From Methylomicrobium sp051061015 (GTDB lineage Bacteria > Pseudomonadota > Gammaproteobacteria > Methylococcales > Methylomonadaceae): 64,000 nt of DNA. Under the pieces are notes generated by a model, which worked only from the letters and a program-made list of their open reading frames with translations, made no database searches and had not been told where the DNA came from. How positions within the stretch are numbered: position 1 is the stretch's first letter; the number at the start of each line of letters is the position of its first letter. Shown piece by piece: positions 18,386 through 27,887 of the stretch. The position numbers and the translations under genes are program-made. Location of the stretch: the NCBI GenBank assembly GCA_051061015.1, contig JBPFEG010000013.1, positions 186,001-250,000 of the forward strand, written 5' to 3'.

Positions 18386-18516
18386 ATTTACCTCTAGAAA
18401 ATAAATAACTGCCCAATTGGCCGGAATTTTTGAAAAAGCTTAAATCATTATACTAACAGAATCTAAACCCACGCTGAATACAACCCATACCCTTACTGTG
18501 ACCTCGTTCACCTTAT

Positions 18517-19974
18517 TCACAGAGACGAGGGCATTAACTCGGTCATATCCATATTGCTCGCTGTTATATCCGCAGACCATCTCCAATCACGAATCTCCGG
18601 CATATCTTCACCGTGCACTTCAATATATTCTTTATGATCAATTAACTTGCCCCGCAAATATTGTTTAAGATATACCGCTCTGTCTTTTAATTTGGGGGAC
18701 CCTGTCGATCACGTCAATTACCAAATGAAAGCAATCGATGTCATTCATCACGACCATATCGAACGGGGTCGAGGTCGTTCCCTCTTCCTTATAGCCCCGC
18801 ACATGCAGGTGAGCGTGGTTAGTGCGCCGGTAGCACAATCGATGAATCAGCCACGGATACCCATGATAGGCAAATACGACCGGTTTATCGGTTGTAAAAA
18901 TTTGATCGATTCCTTATCGGACAAGCCATGCGGATGCTCGCTCGGCGGTTGCAACTTCATCAGATTAACGATATTTACAACCCGGATTTTCAAGTCTGGA
19001 ACTTTAGCCCTCAAAATATCTACCGCGGCTAAAGTCTCCAAAGTTGGCACATCTCCAGTACACGCCATCACCACGTCAGGCTCCTGTCCTAAATCATTAC
19101 TTGCCCAATCCCAGACGCCGACACCAGCATGGCAATGCTTGATCGCCTGATCCATCGTCAGCCATTGCGGCGCGGATTGCTTGCCGGCAACGACCGCGTT
19201 CACGTAATTGCGGCTGCGCAAGACATGATCGGTCACCGACAACATGGTATTCGCATCAGACGGAAAATAAACGCGCACGATCTCGGCTTTTTTATTCACG
19301 ACATGATCAATAAACCACGGACCCTGGTGCGAAAAGCCGTTATGATCCTGCCGTCAGACATGCGAGGTCAGCAAATAATTCAACGACGCGATCGGCCGCC
19401 GCCAGGGAATCCGGTTACAGGTTTTCAGCCATTTGGCGTGCTGGTTGAACATCGAATCGACGATGTGAATGAAGACCTCATAGCAGGAAAAAAATCCATG
19501 ACGCCCGGTCAACAGATACCCTTCCAGCCAGCCTTGGCAGGTGTGCTCACTGAGAATTTCCATGACCCTGCCCTCGCGCGACAGATCGGTATCTTCGGGC
19601 AGGATTTTTTCCTACCAGGCTCTTGGCGTCACCTCAAAGACCGCATCCCAGCGGTTCGAAGCGGTTTCGTCCGGGCCGAAGATACGGAAATTGCGCTGAT
19701 CGAGGTTCTCTTTCATCACGTCACGCAAAAACTTGCCCATCACCCGCATCGCCTCCGCGTCAACGGCATCGGGCGCGGGTATCTCAAGCGCATAGTCCCG
19801 AAAATCGGGCAGCCTCAGATCGCGCAGCAGCATGCCGCCGTTTGCATGAGGATTGTCGCTGATACGGCGCTGGCCGCGAAGCAATTCGGGTTTCAGCGTC
19901 CCCTGGGCATCAAAAAGCTCTTCGGGACGGTAACTTTTGAGCCATTGTTCGAGTATTTCATCTCGCATTCTTCT
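18517..19974 (-). pseudogene. xfp: Phosphoketolase remnant, N-terminus missing, two nonsense codons and two frameshifts
   Basis: The minus strand encodes a recognisable C-terminal half of xylulose-5-phosphate/fructose-6-phosphate phosphoketolase (about 800 residues when intact). From 19968 it reads EQWLKSYRPEELFD, then RIFGPDETASNRW, EGYLLTGRHG, SMFNQHAKWL, GDVPTLETLAAVDIL and VNIVNLMKLQPPSEHPHG. The first three open pieces lie in one frame, separated by a TAG near 19612 (after PRAW) and a TGA near 19354 (after LLTSHV, where the family has Trp). Near 18890 a one-base change shifts the frame into KPVVFAYHGYPWLIHR, and a second shift near 18690 leads to YLKQYLRGKLIDHKEY, ending at a stop at 18517. 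The first roughly 350 residues are absent and acetate kinase sequence lies directly upstream. Non-functional as a phosphoketolase. Confidence 0.88.
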
Positions 19975-20520
19975 TCGGCATGAATCACCAGTATGCGCGG
20001 CTTTCCCGTGAGACGACCAATATCCCGGTCCTGTTCCGATCGCTGCGAATTAGCCTCAACATCGATCATGAAACCAAGCTGACCAAGTCCTTCCATAACC
20101 TGCTGCTGGATCAACGGCGCATGCTCGCCGATACCACCGGTAAAGATCAGCGCATCCACCTCGCCGAGCACTGCACGGAAAGCCCCGATAGTTTTCTTGA
20201 TCCGATAACAGTAGATTTCGACAGCAAGTCGGTCCGTGGTCCATCCCTCCCTGAGCAAGGTCAATAAAATCATCGGGTCGATGTCGCCCGCTGCGGGTTG
20301 CCATCATCAGCCCTTCGGACGGCGAGAATCCCATCGAAGTATCGACACTTACACCGCCCCGCACCGAAGTCGCGCTGGAGCCGCCGCCAAAAATGCAGGA
20401 TGGATGCAAATGATTCGGGTCTTGTCCTTCGCCAGGAGTTCCACCGCTCTCGCCAGACTATAACGACAGGAAATGCCGTGAAATCCATAGCGGTAAAAAT
20501 CGACAATGCCGGACAACGAG
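19975..20520 (-). pseudogene. ackA: Acetate kinase remnant, truncated and frameshifted
   Basis: Pieces of acetate kinase are spread over three minus-strand frames: DFYRYGFHGIS near 20470-20500, then SVDTSMGFSPSEGLMMATRSG near 20290-20360, then MILLTLLREGW and ALIFTGGIGEHAPLIQQQVMEGLG through GKPRILVIHAEEE near 19985. An extra G near 20283 breaks the frame right after the ATRSG motif. The N-terminal part, about 160 residues with the phosphate-binding NAGSSSLK motif, is missing, and the C-terminus runs into phosphoketolase sequence. In intact form it would interconvert acetyl phosphate plus ADP with acetate plus ATP, the step after phosphoketolase. The damage pattern makes a working product unlikely. 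Confidence 0.85.
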
Positions 20521-20648
20521 GGCGGAACTGGGTAAAAGGGATTATCCGCTTTAAACTTAACAAGAAAATCGAATTTCTATGAGGCAACTCGGAGCGCGCC
20601 AGAGAATGACTCCATCCAAAGAGCGAAAATGGCAAATGCCGCGGACAG

Positions 20649-21866
20649 TTAAACCAGCGGTTTGCCGCGCGCCAGCCTGGGCAGATCGCCGGCAATGCCT
20701 ATCGCATTACGCATGACCAATTTTTTGGCGGGTAAAATCCGCTCGGCCAACCCCAGACCCAAATTACGCAAGAACTTGACCGGCAACAGATCGTTGCTGA
20801 ATACCCGGTAAAACGCATCCATCACCGTCATCATTTTAAGATTCTCGTTGCGGCGCATTTTTTCATATCGTTTTAAAACAGTGACATCGGCAATATTCTC
20901 GCCATTTTTATGCGCGTCGAGCAACACTTCAATGAGCGCTGCCGCATCGAGAAGACCGATATTAACGCCCTGCCCGGCCAAAGGATTGATCATGTGCGCC
21001 GCATCACCGACCAAGGCGACGCCGGGTTTGACATAATTCTGGGCGTGCTGGCGCTTCAACGGAAAACTTGCCCGCCCCAGCACTTTATTGATCTGGCCGA
21101 GACAGTCGGGGAAGGCATTGTGCAATTCATCCAATAAGTCGCTGTCAGACAATTCTTTTAAACGGCTGACTTGATCGGGAGAGTTATACCAGACGATCGA
21201 CCCGTAATGACCGGTCAGCGGCAAAAACGCCTGCGGCCCGCTCGGCACGAAGCGCTGCCAGGTAATATCCTGTTGCCCATAGGCGGTTTCGACATAAATC
21301 ACCAGCGCATGCTGTTGATAATCCCACCCGGTAACCCCAAGACCGACCGTCTGCCTGACTCTGGACTGGCCGCCGTCGGCCGCGACCAATACCTTGGCCG
21401 ACAACAACTGTCCGTCCGCGAGTTCGAGTTCGGAAGCTTCGCCCGGCTCATAATGAATTTTATTTACATTGATGCGATAGATGACTTTGACATTGTCGAA
21501 CGTCTGCAAACGGTCCAATAAAGCCAATTGCGTAACTCGATTTTCGACGATATAACCCAATTCGCGTTCGCCGATATCGTCGCTGCAGAACTCGGTATCG
21601 CCTGCCGTTTCCCATACACGCATTCGTCGAAACGGACAAAGCCTACGGTTTTCAATGCCTTGCCAGGCGCCGACCGCCGCCAGGATATTTTTCGAAGCGA
21701 TACTGAGCGCCGAAACGCGCAAATCATGGGGCTGCTCCGGCGAAAAGGGCTCGGGAGGCGCGCTCTCGATCACCGCAACTTTTAACGCACTGCCTCCTAA
21801 TCCGCAACAGACCGCCGCGCCAACCATGCCCCCGCCGACGATTACCACGTCAAAATCTTCTTTCAT
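20649..21866 (-). CDS. ubiF: UbiF/UbiH-type FAD-dependent ubiquinone biosynthesis hydroxylase
   Basis: A 405-residue flavoprotein monooxygenase of the UbiH/UbiF/VisC/COQ6 family. The FAD-binding GxGxxG-type motif is VIVGGGMVGAAV at residues 7-18. The internal DG motif is VLVAADGGQSRVRQ and the second FAD motif is VALVGDAAHMINPLAGQGVN. Segments such as LGYIVENRV and the overall N-terminus resemble E. coli UbiF (3-demethoxyubiquinol 3-hydroxylase) more than UbiH or UbiI, but paralogues are similar and the ring position is inferred. It is upstream of the ruined ackA-xfp remnant on the same strand and divergent from the glutamate synthase gene. Confidence 0.88.
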   Translation of the reverse strand: MKEDFDVVIVGGGMVGAAVCCGLGGSALKVAVIESAPPEPFSPEQPHDLRVSALSIASKNILAAVGAWQGIENRRLCPFRRMRVWETAGDTEFCSDDIGERELGYIVENRVTQLALLDRLQTFDNVKVIYRINVNKIHYEPGEASELELADGQLLSAKVLVAADGGQSRVRQTVGLGVTGWDYQQHALVIYVETAYGQQDITWQRFVPSGPQAFLPLTGHYGSIVWYNSPDQVSRLKELSDSDLLDELHNAFPDCLGQINKVLGRASFPLKRQHAQNYVKPGVALVGDAAHMINPLAGQGVNIGLLDAAALIEVLLDAHKNGENIADVTVLKRYEKMRRNENLKMMTVMDAFYRVFSNDLLPVKFLRNLGLGLAERILPAKKLVMRNAIGIAGDLPRLARGKPLV

Positions 21867-22301
21867 AACCTTAAAGTATCAGTATGCCTTGCTATCGACG
21901 TTCCCAAAGCCGCGTGTGGAAACGTTTTTATCCTGCCTGAGCCCGACTTTACAGCGGCATTAAGCCCTTGTCCAATAAATATTTACGTCTAAATGTTCAG
22001 CCGATTACCCGCTCGACAAGCCTTCCATTAGGTGATATAAGCAAAAAAGGGTGCGTCGTTTATCTATCCACTGCAAACGATCCGACGATTTTCTTCTCCA
22101 AAGCCGTGAATCTCTATGGAGCCGATGACAAACACGGACAATTCTGTTAGAATTGGCGGGTTTCGCTAGATGAATTCATCAAGCAAAGAGGATGTCGTAA
22201 CGACTCAATGCGCCGGTTATTGCCCGGCTCACTCCATCACGCATTGAAATAAAACGATCAATTATTGCCGCCGGCGCGGCATGATTAGGACGGGCCGAAC
22301 T
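21867..22301. other. Divergent intergenic region ubiF-gltB
   Basis: About 435 bp without a convincing gene; a 60-codon open frame at 21968-22150 has no ribosome-binding site or recognisable content. It holds a perfect palindrome CAATTCT-GTT-AGAATTG at 22139-22155, about 150 bp before gltB, which could be an operator, and a weaker GCCGG/CCGGC hairpin at 22212-22228. Confidence 0.5.
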
Positions 22302-25300
22302 ATGAAATACAATTCCCGAATGAACAACCAGCAACCCTTGCTCTACGATGCCGATTTATCGCAGGACAGCTGCGGCGTGGGCTTCATTACCCATAAACAA
22401 AGCATACAGACCCATGACATTTTAGTCAAAACTCATGAAGCGCTGTGCACGATCCCGCATCGGGGAGGCATGAGCGCGGAAGGGATCGGTGACGGCGCCG
22501 GCGTCAATGTCGACTTATCGCTGAAATTCTTCCGTAAGATTACCGACCTGAATAGCCTTGAGCTGGGCCAGTTCGGCGTCGCGAATTTCTTTTTCCCCGA
22601 AGATCACGACCATTACGATTCGGTCACGAGGGAACTGATCGAGTGCCATTTTCAAGCCGCAAAGTTGCCGATCATTTTATGGCGCAATGTGCCGGTCGAC
22701 AATTCGGTCCTGAACGAAGCCGCCGTCAAGGCGCAGCAGCCGATCAAACAGGTCGTGTTCGGCCGCCCCGAACATTTGAAGTCGGCAACGCATGACGAAT
22801 ACGAGAAATACATTCAGGCCGCATTGCTGGATTTGGAGAAGGAAGGCTTTACCCGGCCGGAGTTGAGCGGTTTTTATCCGCTGTCGATGAGTTCGCGCAC
22901 CCAGGTTTATAAGGGCCGGCTGAATTCGTTCGAAGTGATTCCGTATTTCAAGGATCTGTACGACACCGATCACGAAGTCAACACGCTGTTTTTCCATACC
23001 CGTTTTTCGACCAATACCGCGCCGGCCACAATGATGGCGCAGCCGTTCCGCTATATGGCGCACAACGGCGAGTTGAACACCGACAAGAAAAACCGCTTGA
23101 GCGAGAACGCGATTGCGCGTCAGCATAACAAGCACATTTGTTTTCCGTGCGGTCAGTCCGACTCGGGCCGTCTCGATCAGACACTGACCCGAAGGATCAA
23201 CGAAGATGATCTGGACATCGTGACCGCGGTGCTGGCGATGATGCCGCCGGCCTGGGAAAACGACACGACCCTGTCGCCGGAAGTCCGCGCGATGCTCGAA
23301 TATTTCAGCCTGTACGAAGAAAAGAACGACGGCCCGGCCGCGTTGATTTTCAACGACGGCATCCGCGTCGGCGCGCGTCTGGACCGCCTGGGCCTGCGCC
23401 CTTTGCGCTCGGTCGAAACGAAAGAGTATCTGGCCGTGATGTCCGAAGCCGGCCAGATCGACTTCCCGCCGAAGGAAGTGCTGACCCGCGGCCGGATCGA
23501 AGCCGGCGGCATGCTCTACTTCGATCACAGCACCGGCGAGAAATATAACAGCCATCAGGTGATGGAGCGTCTGGCGAAGGAAAAAGACTACCAGGCCCTG
23601 CTGAAACAGCGCAGCCTGCATCTGTCCGAACTGCCGAAAGTCGACTTGTCAGAACTGAACAACGACCACGAGCTTAACTTCGACCAGCGCCATACAGCTT
23701 ATTCGCTGAACCAGGAAAGCTTCAAGTTCCTGCTCGATCCGATTTTACAGACCGGTGCCGAAAAAGTTTCCGCAATGGGTTATGGCCTCGCACCGAACGC
23801 GCTGTCGAGCGCGGAAGGCGGCATGTCGCGTTATTTCAGCCAGCGTTTCGCACAGGTAACCAATCCTCCGCTCGACTCGATCCGCGAAAGCGACGGGATG
23901 ACTTTGCGCGTAGCGCTCGGTGCGAAACCGACTTTCTCGGACGAATACAGCAAGCAACTGGTGATTGATTCGCCGATTCTGCAGCGCACCCAGCTCGAGC
24001 AGATCCGCCGTCAAAACGCGGTCAGCACGGTCACGCTGGATATGCTGTACCGGCCTGATTTCAACGACGCGAAGCTTAACGAAGATGCGCTTGAAGAAGC
24101 GCTATTGAATGTCTGCGCGCAGGTCGAACAGGCCGCCCGCAAAAATATCGGCATCATCATCCTCAGCGACGTGAAGATCAGCCGTGACATGGCCGCGATT
24201 CCGGCATTACTGATGATCGCCGCCGCGAACCAGCATCTGGTCAAGATGGGACTGCGCTTCAACTCGTCGTTAATCGCAGAGACCGGTCAGGCGGCTAGCC
24301 CCCATGATGTCGCAACAATTCTCGGCTTCGGAGCGTCCGCAATCTGCCCGATCAGCGTGCATAACCGCGTCTTCACCGACTTTGTTGCCAGCGATCGCCA
24401 AAAAGCGCTCGACAAATTCCAGAAAGGCGTCGAAAAATCGCTGATGAAGACGATGGGCAAATTCGGCCTGTGCACGGCCGAAAGCTATATCGGCGGCGAA
24501 TTTTTCGAATCGAACTATATCGACACCGAAGAACCGAAACTGGCGCCTTATTTTCCCAATATTCATGCCTCTGTGGGCGGCGCACGCTATGCCGACATCG
24601 CCGCCAGCGCCGCCGAATGGCACCAAAAAGCGCTGAACGTGCACGAAGAAAAGGATATTCCTTTCCTCGGCCTGTTCAAGGAACGCCAGGACGGTGCCGG
24701 CCACTCTTACGGCAACACCGCGGTCCGCGAATACATCAACATGACCGACGAGCCGATCCTTTACATTCCACAGGATAAATCGCCGGAAGCATCCGACACG
24801 GCCTATACCGATTTCGGCTACACAAAACGCACGCCCGAACAGATCGACAGCTTCGGAATCACGCCCGCTTACCGCAGCTTCACGAAGAATCTATATCTGG
24901 AACGCGAATCCCGGCCGGCCGCCCTGCGCGACATTATAGATTTTCCGGCCGATGTGACTTCTGCGGAAACCAGCCGGGATTTCGACCGGATACTGGGCAA
25001 ACAGAATCTGCGCGGCAATATCAATTATCTTGTCCGCGGACTCGACGTCAGCAAAACCGTCGAGAACAGTTTTGCAGTCAGATTGACCAGCAATGCTTCG
25101 AAGGCCCGTCTCGAACAACTGGCGGGGCACTTCAAGACCCGTTTCGGCAGCACAGCCTTTACCGCAACTCTCGAAGGCGATGCGCTGACTCTGAAACCGG
25201 AAGACGCAGACGGCCTGCTCGCGAATTATTTAAGTAAGATCCAAGCCACGCGCGAACCGATCGCGCTAGCCGAGGTCCAGCCTGCGCACGAAATTACTCC

Positions 25301-27803
25301 GACTCTGGCATCCGGCGCAATGAGCCACGGCGCGCTGCTGGCCGAAGCCCACGAAGCGGTCGCACAGGGCTTTAATATCGTCGGTTCGCTGAGCAACTGC
25401 GGCGAAGGCGGGGAGCATTCAAACCGCTTCAATACGCTGAAATCCTGCAATATCAAGCAGTTCGCTTCCGGCCGTTTCGGCGTCTGGGCCGGTTATCTGG
25501 CCGATCCGAATCTGCGTGAGATCGAAATCAAGATCGCACAAGGCGCAAAACCGGGCGAAGGCGGCCAGTTACCCGCCCCCAAAGTCTCGGTCGAAATCGC
25601 GGCGCTGCGCGGCGGCACGCCGAGAGTCGAGCTGGTCAGCCCGCCTCCGCACCATGATACCTATTCGATCGAGGATTTGGGTCAGTTGATTCACGACGCG
25701 AAAGCGGCCCGCGTCAAGGTTGGCGTCAAGCTGGTATCGTCCGAAGGCATCGGCACGATTGCGGTCGGCGTCGCGAAGGCCGGCGCGGATGTGATCAACG
25801 TTGCCGGCAACACCGGCGGCACCGGCGCGGCGGCGGTCACCAGTCTGAAAAACAGCGGGCGCTCGCCCGAAATCGGCATCGCGGAAGTCCATCAGGCGCT
25901 GTCGGTGAACGGTCTGCGCGACAAGGTGATCCTGCGCTGCAGCGGCGCGCATCAGAGTGGTCTCGACGTCGTCAAATCGGCGATTTTGGGCGCGGATTCT
26001 TTCGAATTCGGCACTACCGCACTGATGATGCTGCGTTGCGTTATGGCGAAAAACTGCAACATCAAGTGCCCTGCCGGACTCACCACCGCGCACGAGGAAT
26101 TCAAGGGGGATGCGCGCGTACTGGCGCAGTATCTGATGAATCTCGCGCACGAAGTCCGCGAAATTCTTGCTGTTCTCGGCTATAAGAGCCTTGCGGAGAT
26201 CCGCGGCCAGACCGACTTGCTGCACCTGATAGAGCATCCTTCCTTGATCGGCCAGGTTGATCTGACCAAGATGCTGGCTTATACCGATGTCGTCAAAATT
26301 GCGAAGCCGATTTACCTCGAAGCGAATTTCAGCATCGACGACAAGATCATTGAAAAGGTGAAGGCCGAACTGATCGAAAAAGGCCAATCCCAGGTTGTAA
26401 TTGAAGGCGGTGAGTTTAAACTGAGCAACCGGCACAAGTCCGTCGGCGGCCAGACATCGATCGATATCGAGCGGATGCTCGCTTATCAACTATCCGAAGA
26501 ACAATTTGCAAAGGCCAAACCGATCTACCTGAACCACAGCAAGGGTCATCGCGCCGAAGGCCGCCGCTATCTGGCACCCGATACGGTCGTGATCCGCACC
26601 ACCGGTTCGGCCGGCCAAAGTTATGCGGCGTTCATGAATGACGGGATGCGCATGGAACATCTCGGCACCTGCAACGACGGCGTCGGTAAGTCAATGTGCG
26701 GAGGTCTGTTAATCGTCGAATCGCCCGGCGGGGGCGTCAAAACGCCCGGCAACAACGTGTTGATCGGAAACTTTGCATTGTTCGGCGCGAGCGGCGGCAA
26801 GGCATTTATCAACGGCGAAGCCGGCGACCGTTTTGCGGTGCGCAACTCTGGTGCCATGGCAGTCGTCGAAGGCGTCGGCGATTTCGCGTGCGAATACATG
26901 ACCAACGGCGCAGTGTTGAATATCGGCGGCTTCGGCAAGGGTTTCTGTAACGGCATGTCCGGCGGCAATGCCTATCAGTATGATCCGGAAAACCGGCTCG
27001 AAAACCTGTACGACAGATCGTCCGTCGAACTGTGCCGCTTGAGCGAAGATAGCGAAGTGGCGCGCGCGCATGAACAGTTCGTGCTTTCCATGCTCGAGCA
27101 GCATGCCGACTACGTAAATTCGAGCAAGGCTAAAAACCTGCTGAATAACTGGGCAACCGAACGCGAGCATTTCAAGTTTGCGCTGCCTTTGTGGCTGAAC
27201 AAAACCCAGTCGGCGATATTCCTGCAAAAAGCGATGGACCGCAAGGAAATGATCGAGGAACTGTCGGTCGAATTGGCCCGCCAACAAATCGAGCAGGTCA
27301 GAGAAGCTTATCAGACCGCAAGTCCGTTATTCGGCGGCGCAATTCCGGCCTATGGAACGACCGATACCGACCTCACCTTCAAGCTGGTCAACAGCTTCAT
27401 GGTGCTCGAAAAGGCGCAACAGGTCGCACAGGACATGCTCAAGCATTTGCCTGAATCCCAGCGCGCTCAAAGCCAGGTTGAACAGGCTGCACGCAAGCTG
27501 ATCATCGAACGTCCGCGCAAATTGCAGGATACCCTGGTCAAAGCTACCCGCGAAGCCTACAGCAATTACACGGATGAGCAGTTGTCATGGCTGCTGGCGG
27601 AAAAACGCCTGAATGACTACAAGACCGCGCTGATTAACCGCTCGGTGCAAAGCATCTACTCGATCGGTTCTACGGCCTGGATCATCGAGCAGGATCAAGT
27701 CAACAAAGCGGCGCTGGCCGGCATTCCTTCGATTGAGCAGTATCTGGCCAGTCTCGCCGGCCTGAGCATTGTACAAGGTATGTTGAACGAGCAGGCAGCC
27801 TGA
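22302..27803 (+). CDS. gltB: Glutamate synthase large subunit, unusually long form
   Basis: A 1833-residue glutamate synthase; the usual proteobacterial large subunit is about 1480-1530. An N-terminal class II glutamine amidotransferase domain has its nucleophile at Cys24 in QDSCGVGFI. The FMN-binding synthase domain (about 985-1275) holds GAMSHGALLAEAHEA, GEGGEHSNRF, AKPGEGGQLP and NVAGNTGGTGAA. Fe-S cysteines are Cys1246, Cys1252 and Cys1256. A GXGXG beta-helix domain (about 1400-1590) follows, then about 230 extra helical residues. It transfers glutamine amide nitrogen to 2-oxoglutarate. Three in-frame ATGs exist (22281, 22302, 22320); 22302 was chosen because AGGA lies 11 bp before it. 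No gltD follows; a diflavin reductase does. Confidence 0.92.
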   Translation: MKYNSRMNNQQPLLYDADLSQDSCGVGFITHKQSIQTHDILVKTHEALCTIPHRGGMSAEGIGDGAGVNVDLSLKFFRKITDLNSLELGQFGVANFFFPEDHDHYDSVTRELIECHFQAAKLPIILWRNVPVDNSVLNEAAVKAQQPIKQVVFGRPEHLKSATHDEYEKYIQAALLDLEKEGFTRPELSGFYPLSMSSRTQVYKGRLNSFEVIPYFKDLYDTDHEVNTLFFHTRFSTNTAPATMMAQPFRYMAHNGELNTDKKNRLSENAIARQHNKHICFPCGQSDSGRLDQTLTRRINEDDLDIVTAVLAMMPPAWENDTTLSPEVRAMLEYFSLYEEKNDGPAALIFNDGIRVGARLDRLGLRPLRSVETKEYLAVMSEAGQIDFPPKEVLTRGRIEAGGMLYFDHSTGEKYNSHQVMERLAKEKDYQALLKQRSLHLSELPKVDLSELNNDHELNFDQRHTAYSLNQESFKFLLDPILQTGAEKVSAMGYGLAPNALSSAEGGMSRYFSQRFAQVTNPPLDSIRESDGMTLRVALGAKPTFSDEYSKQLVIDSPILQRTQLEQIRRQNAVSTVTLDMLYRPDFNDAKLNEDALEEALLNVCAQVEQAARKNIGIIILSDVKISRDMAAIPALLMIAAANQHLVKMGLRFNSSLIAETGQAASPHDVATILGFGASAICPISVHNRVFTDFVASDRQKALDKFQKGVEKSLMKTMGKFGLCTAESYIGGEFFESNYIDTEEPKLAPYFPNIHASVGGARYADIAASAAEWHQKALNVHEEKDIPFLGLFKERQDGAGHSYGNTAVREYINMTDEPILYIPQDKSPEASDTAYTDFGYTKRTPEQIDSFGITPAYRSFTKNLYLERESRPAALRDIIDFPADVTSAETSRDFDRILGKQNLRGNINYLVRGLDVSKTVENSFAVRLTSNASKARLEQLAGHFKTRFGSTAFTATLEGDALTLKPEDADGLLANYLSKIQATREPIALAEVQPAHEITPTLASGAMSHGALLAEAHEAVAQGFNIVGSLSNCGEGGEHSNRFNTLKSCNIKQFASGRFGVWAGYLADPNLREIEIKIAQGAKPGEGGQLPAPKVSVEIAALRGGTPRVELVSPPPHHDTYSIEDLGQLIHDAKAARVKVGVKLVSSEGIGTIAVGVAKAGADVINVAGNTGGTGAAAVTSLKNSGRSPEIGIAEVHQALSVNGLRDKVILRCSGAHQSGLDVVKSAILGADSFEFGTTALMMLRCVMAKNCNIKCPAGLTTAHEEFKGDARVLAQYLMNLAHEVREILAVLGYKSLAEIRGQTDLLHLIEHPSLIGQVDLTKMLAYTDVVKIAKPIYLEANFSIDDKIIEKVKAELIEKGQSQVVIEGGEFKLSNRHKSVGGQTSIDIERMLAYQLSEEQFAKAKPIYLNHSKGHRAEGRRYLAPDTVVIRTTGSAGQSYAAFMNDGMRMEHLGTCNDGVGKSMCGGLLIVESPGGGVKTPGNNVLIGNFALFGASGGKAFINGEAGDRFAVRNSGAMAVVEGVGDFACEYMTNGAVLNIGGFGKGFCNGMSGGNAYQYDPENRLENLYDRSSVELCRLSEDSEVARAHEQFVLSMLEQHADYVNSSKAKNLLNNWATEREHFKFALPLWLNKTQSAIFLQKAMDRKEMIEELSVELARQQIEQVREAYQTASPLFGGAIPAYGTTDTDLTFKLVNSFMVLEKAQQVAQDMLKHLPESQRAQSQVEQAARKLIIERPRKLQDTLVKATREAYSNYTDEQLSWLLAEKRLNDYKTALINRSVQSIYSIGSTAWIIEQDQVNKAALAGIPSIEQYLASLAGLSIVQGMLNEQAA

Positions 27804-27833
27804 TCTGAGTCACTTGCCATTCTTCGAGCTGCG

Positions 27834-27865
27834 CCCCCTCGGAATCCGAGGGGGCTCTGATTTTT
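27834..27865 (+). terminator. Hairpin after gltB, possible terminator or attenuator
   Basis: Stem CCCCCTCGG (27834-27842) pairs with CCGAGGGGG (27846-27854) over a 3-nt loop, followed after CTCTGA by TTTTT. The T-tract is offset by six bases, so termination may be incomplete. It lies only 23 bp before the diflavin reductase start, so partial read-through would set the ratio of the two products. Confidence 0.65.
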
Positions 27866-27887
27866 ATTGATTATCATTTAAACGGAA

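Noticed and set aside
18847..19299. Stand-alone 150-residue phosphoketolase-like gene
   Set aside because: It is one fragment of a longer xfp reading frame broken by nonsense codons and frameshifts, so it was called as part of a pseudogene.
21968..22150. 60-codon frame upstream of gltB
   Set aside because: No ribosome-binding site or similarity; probably chance in a divergent promoter region.
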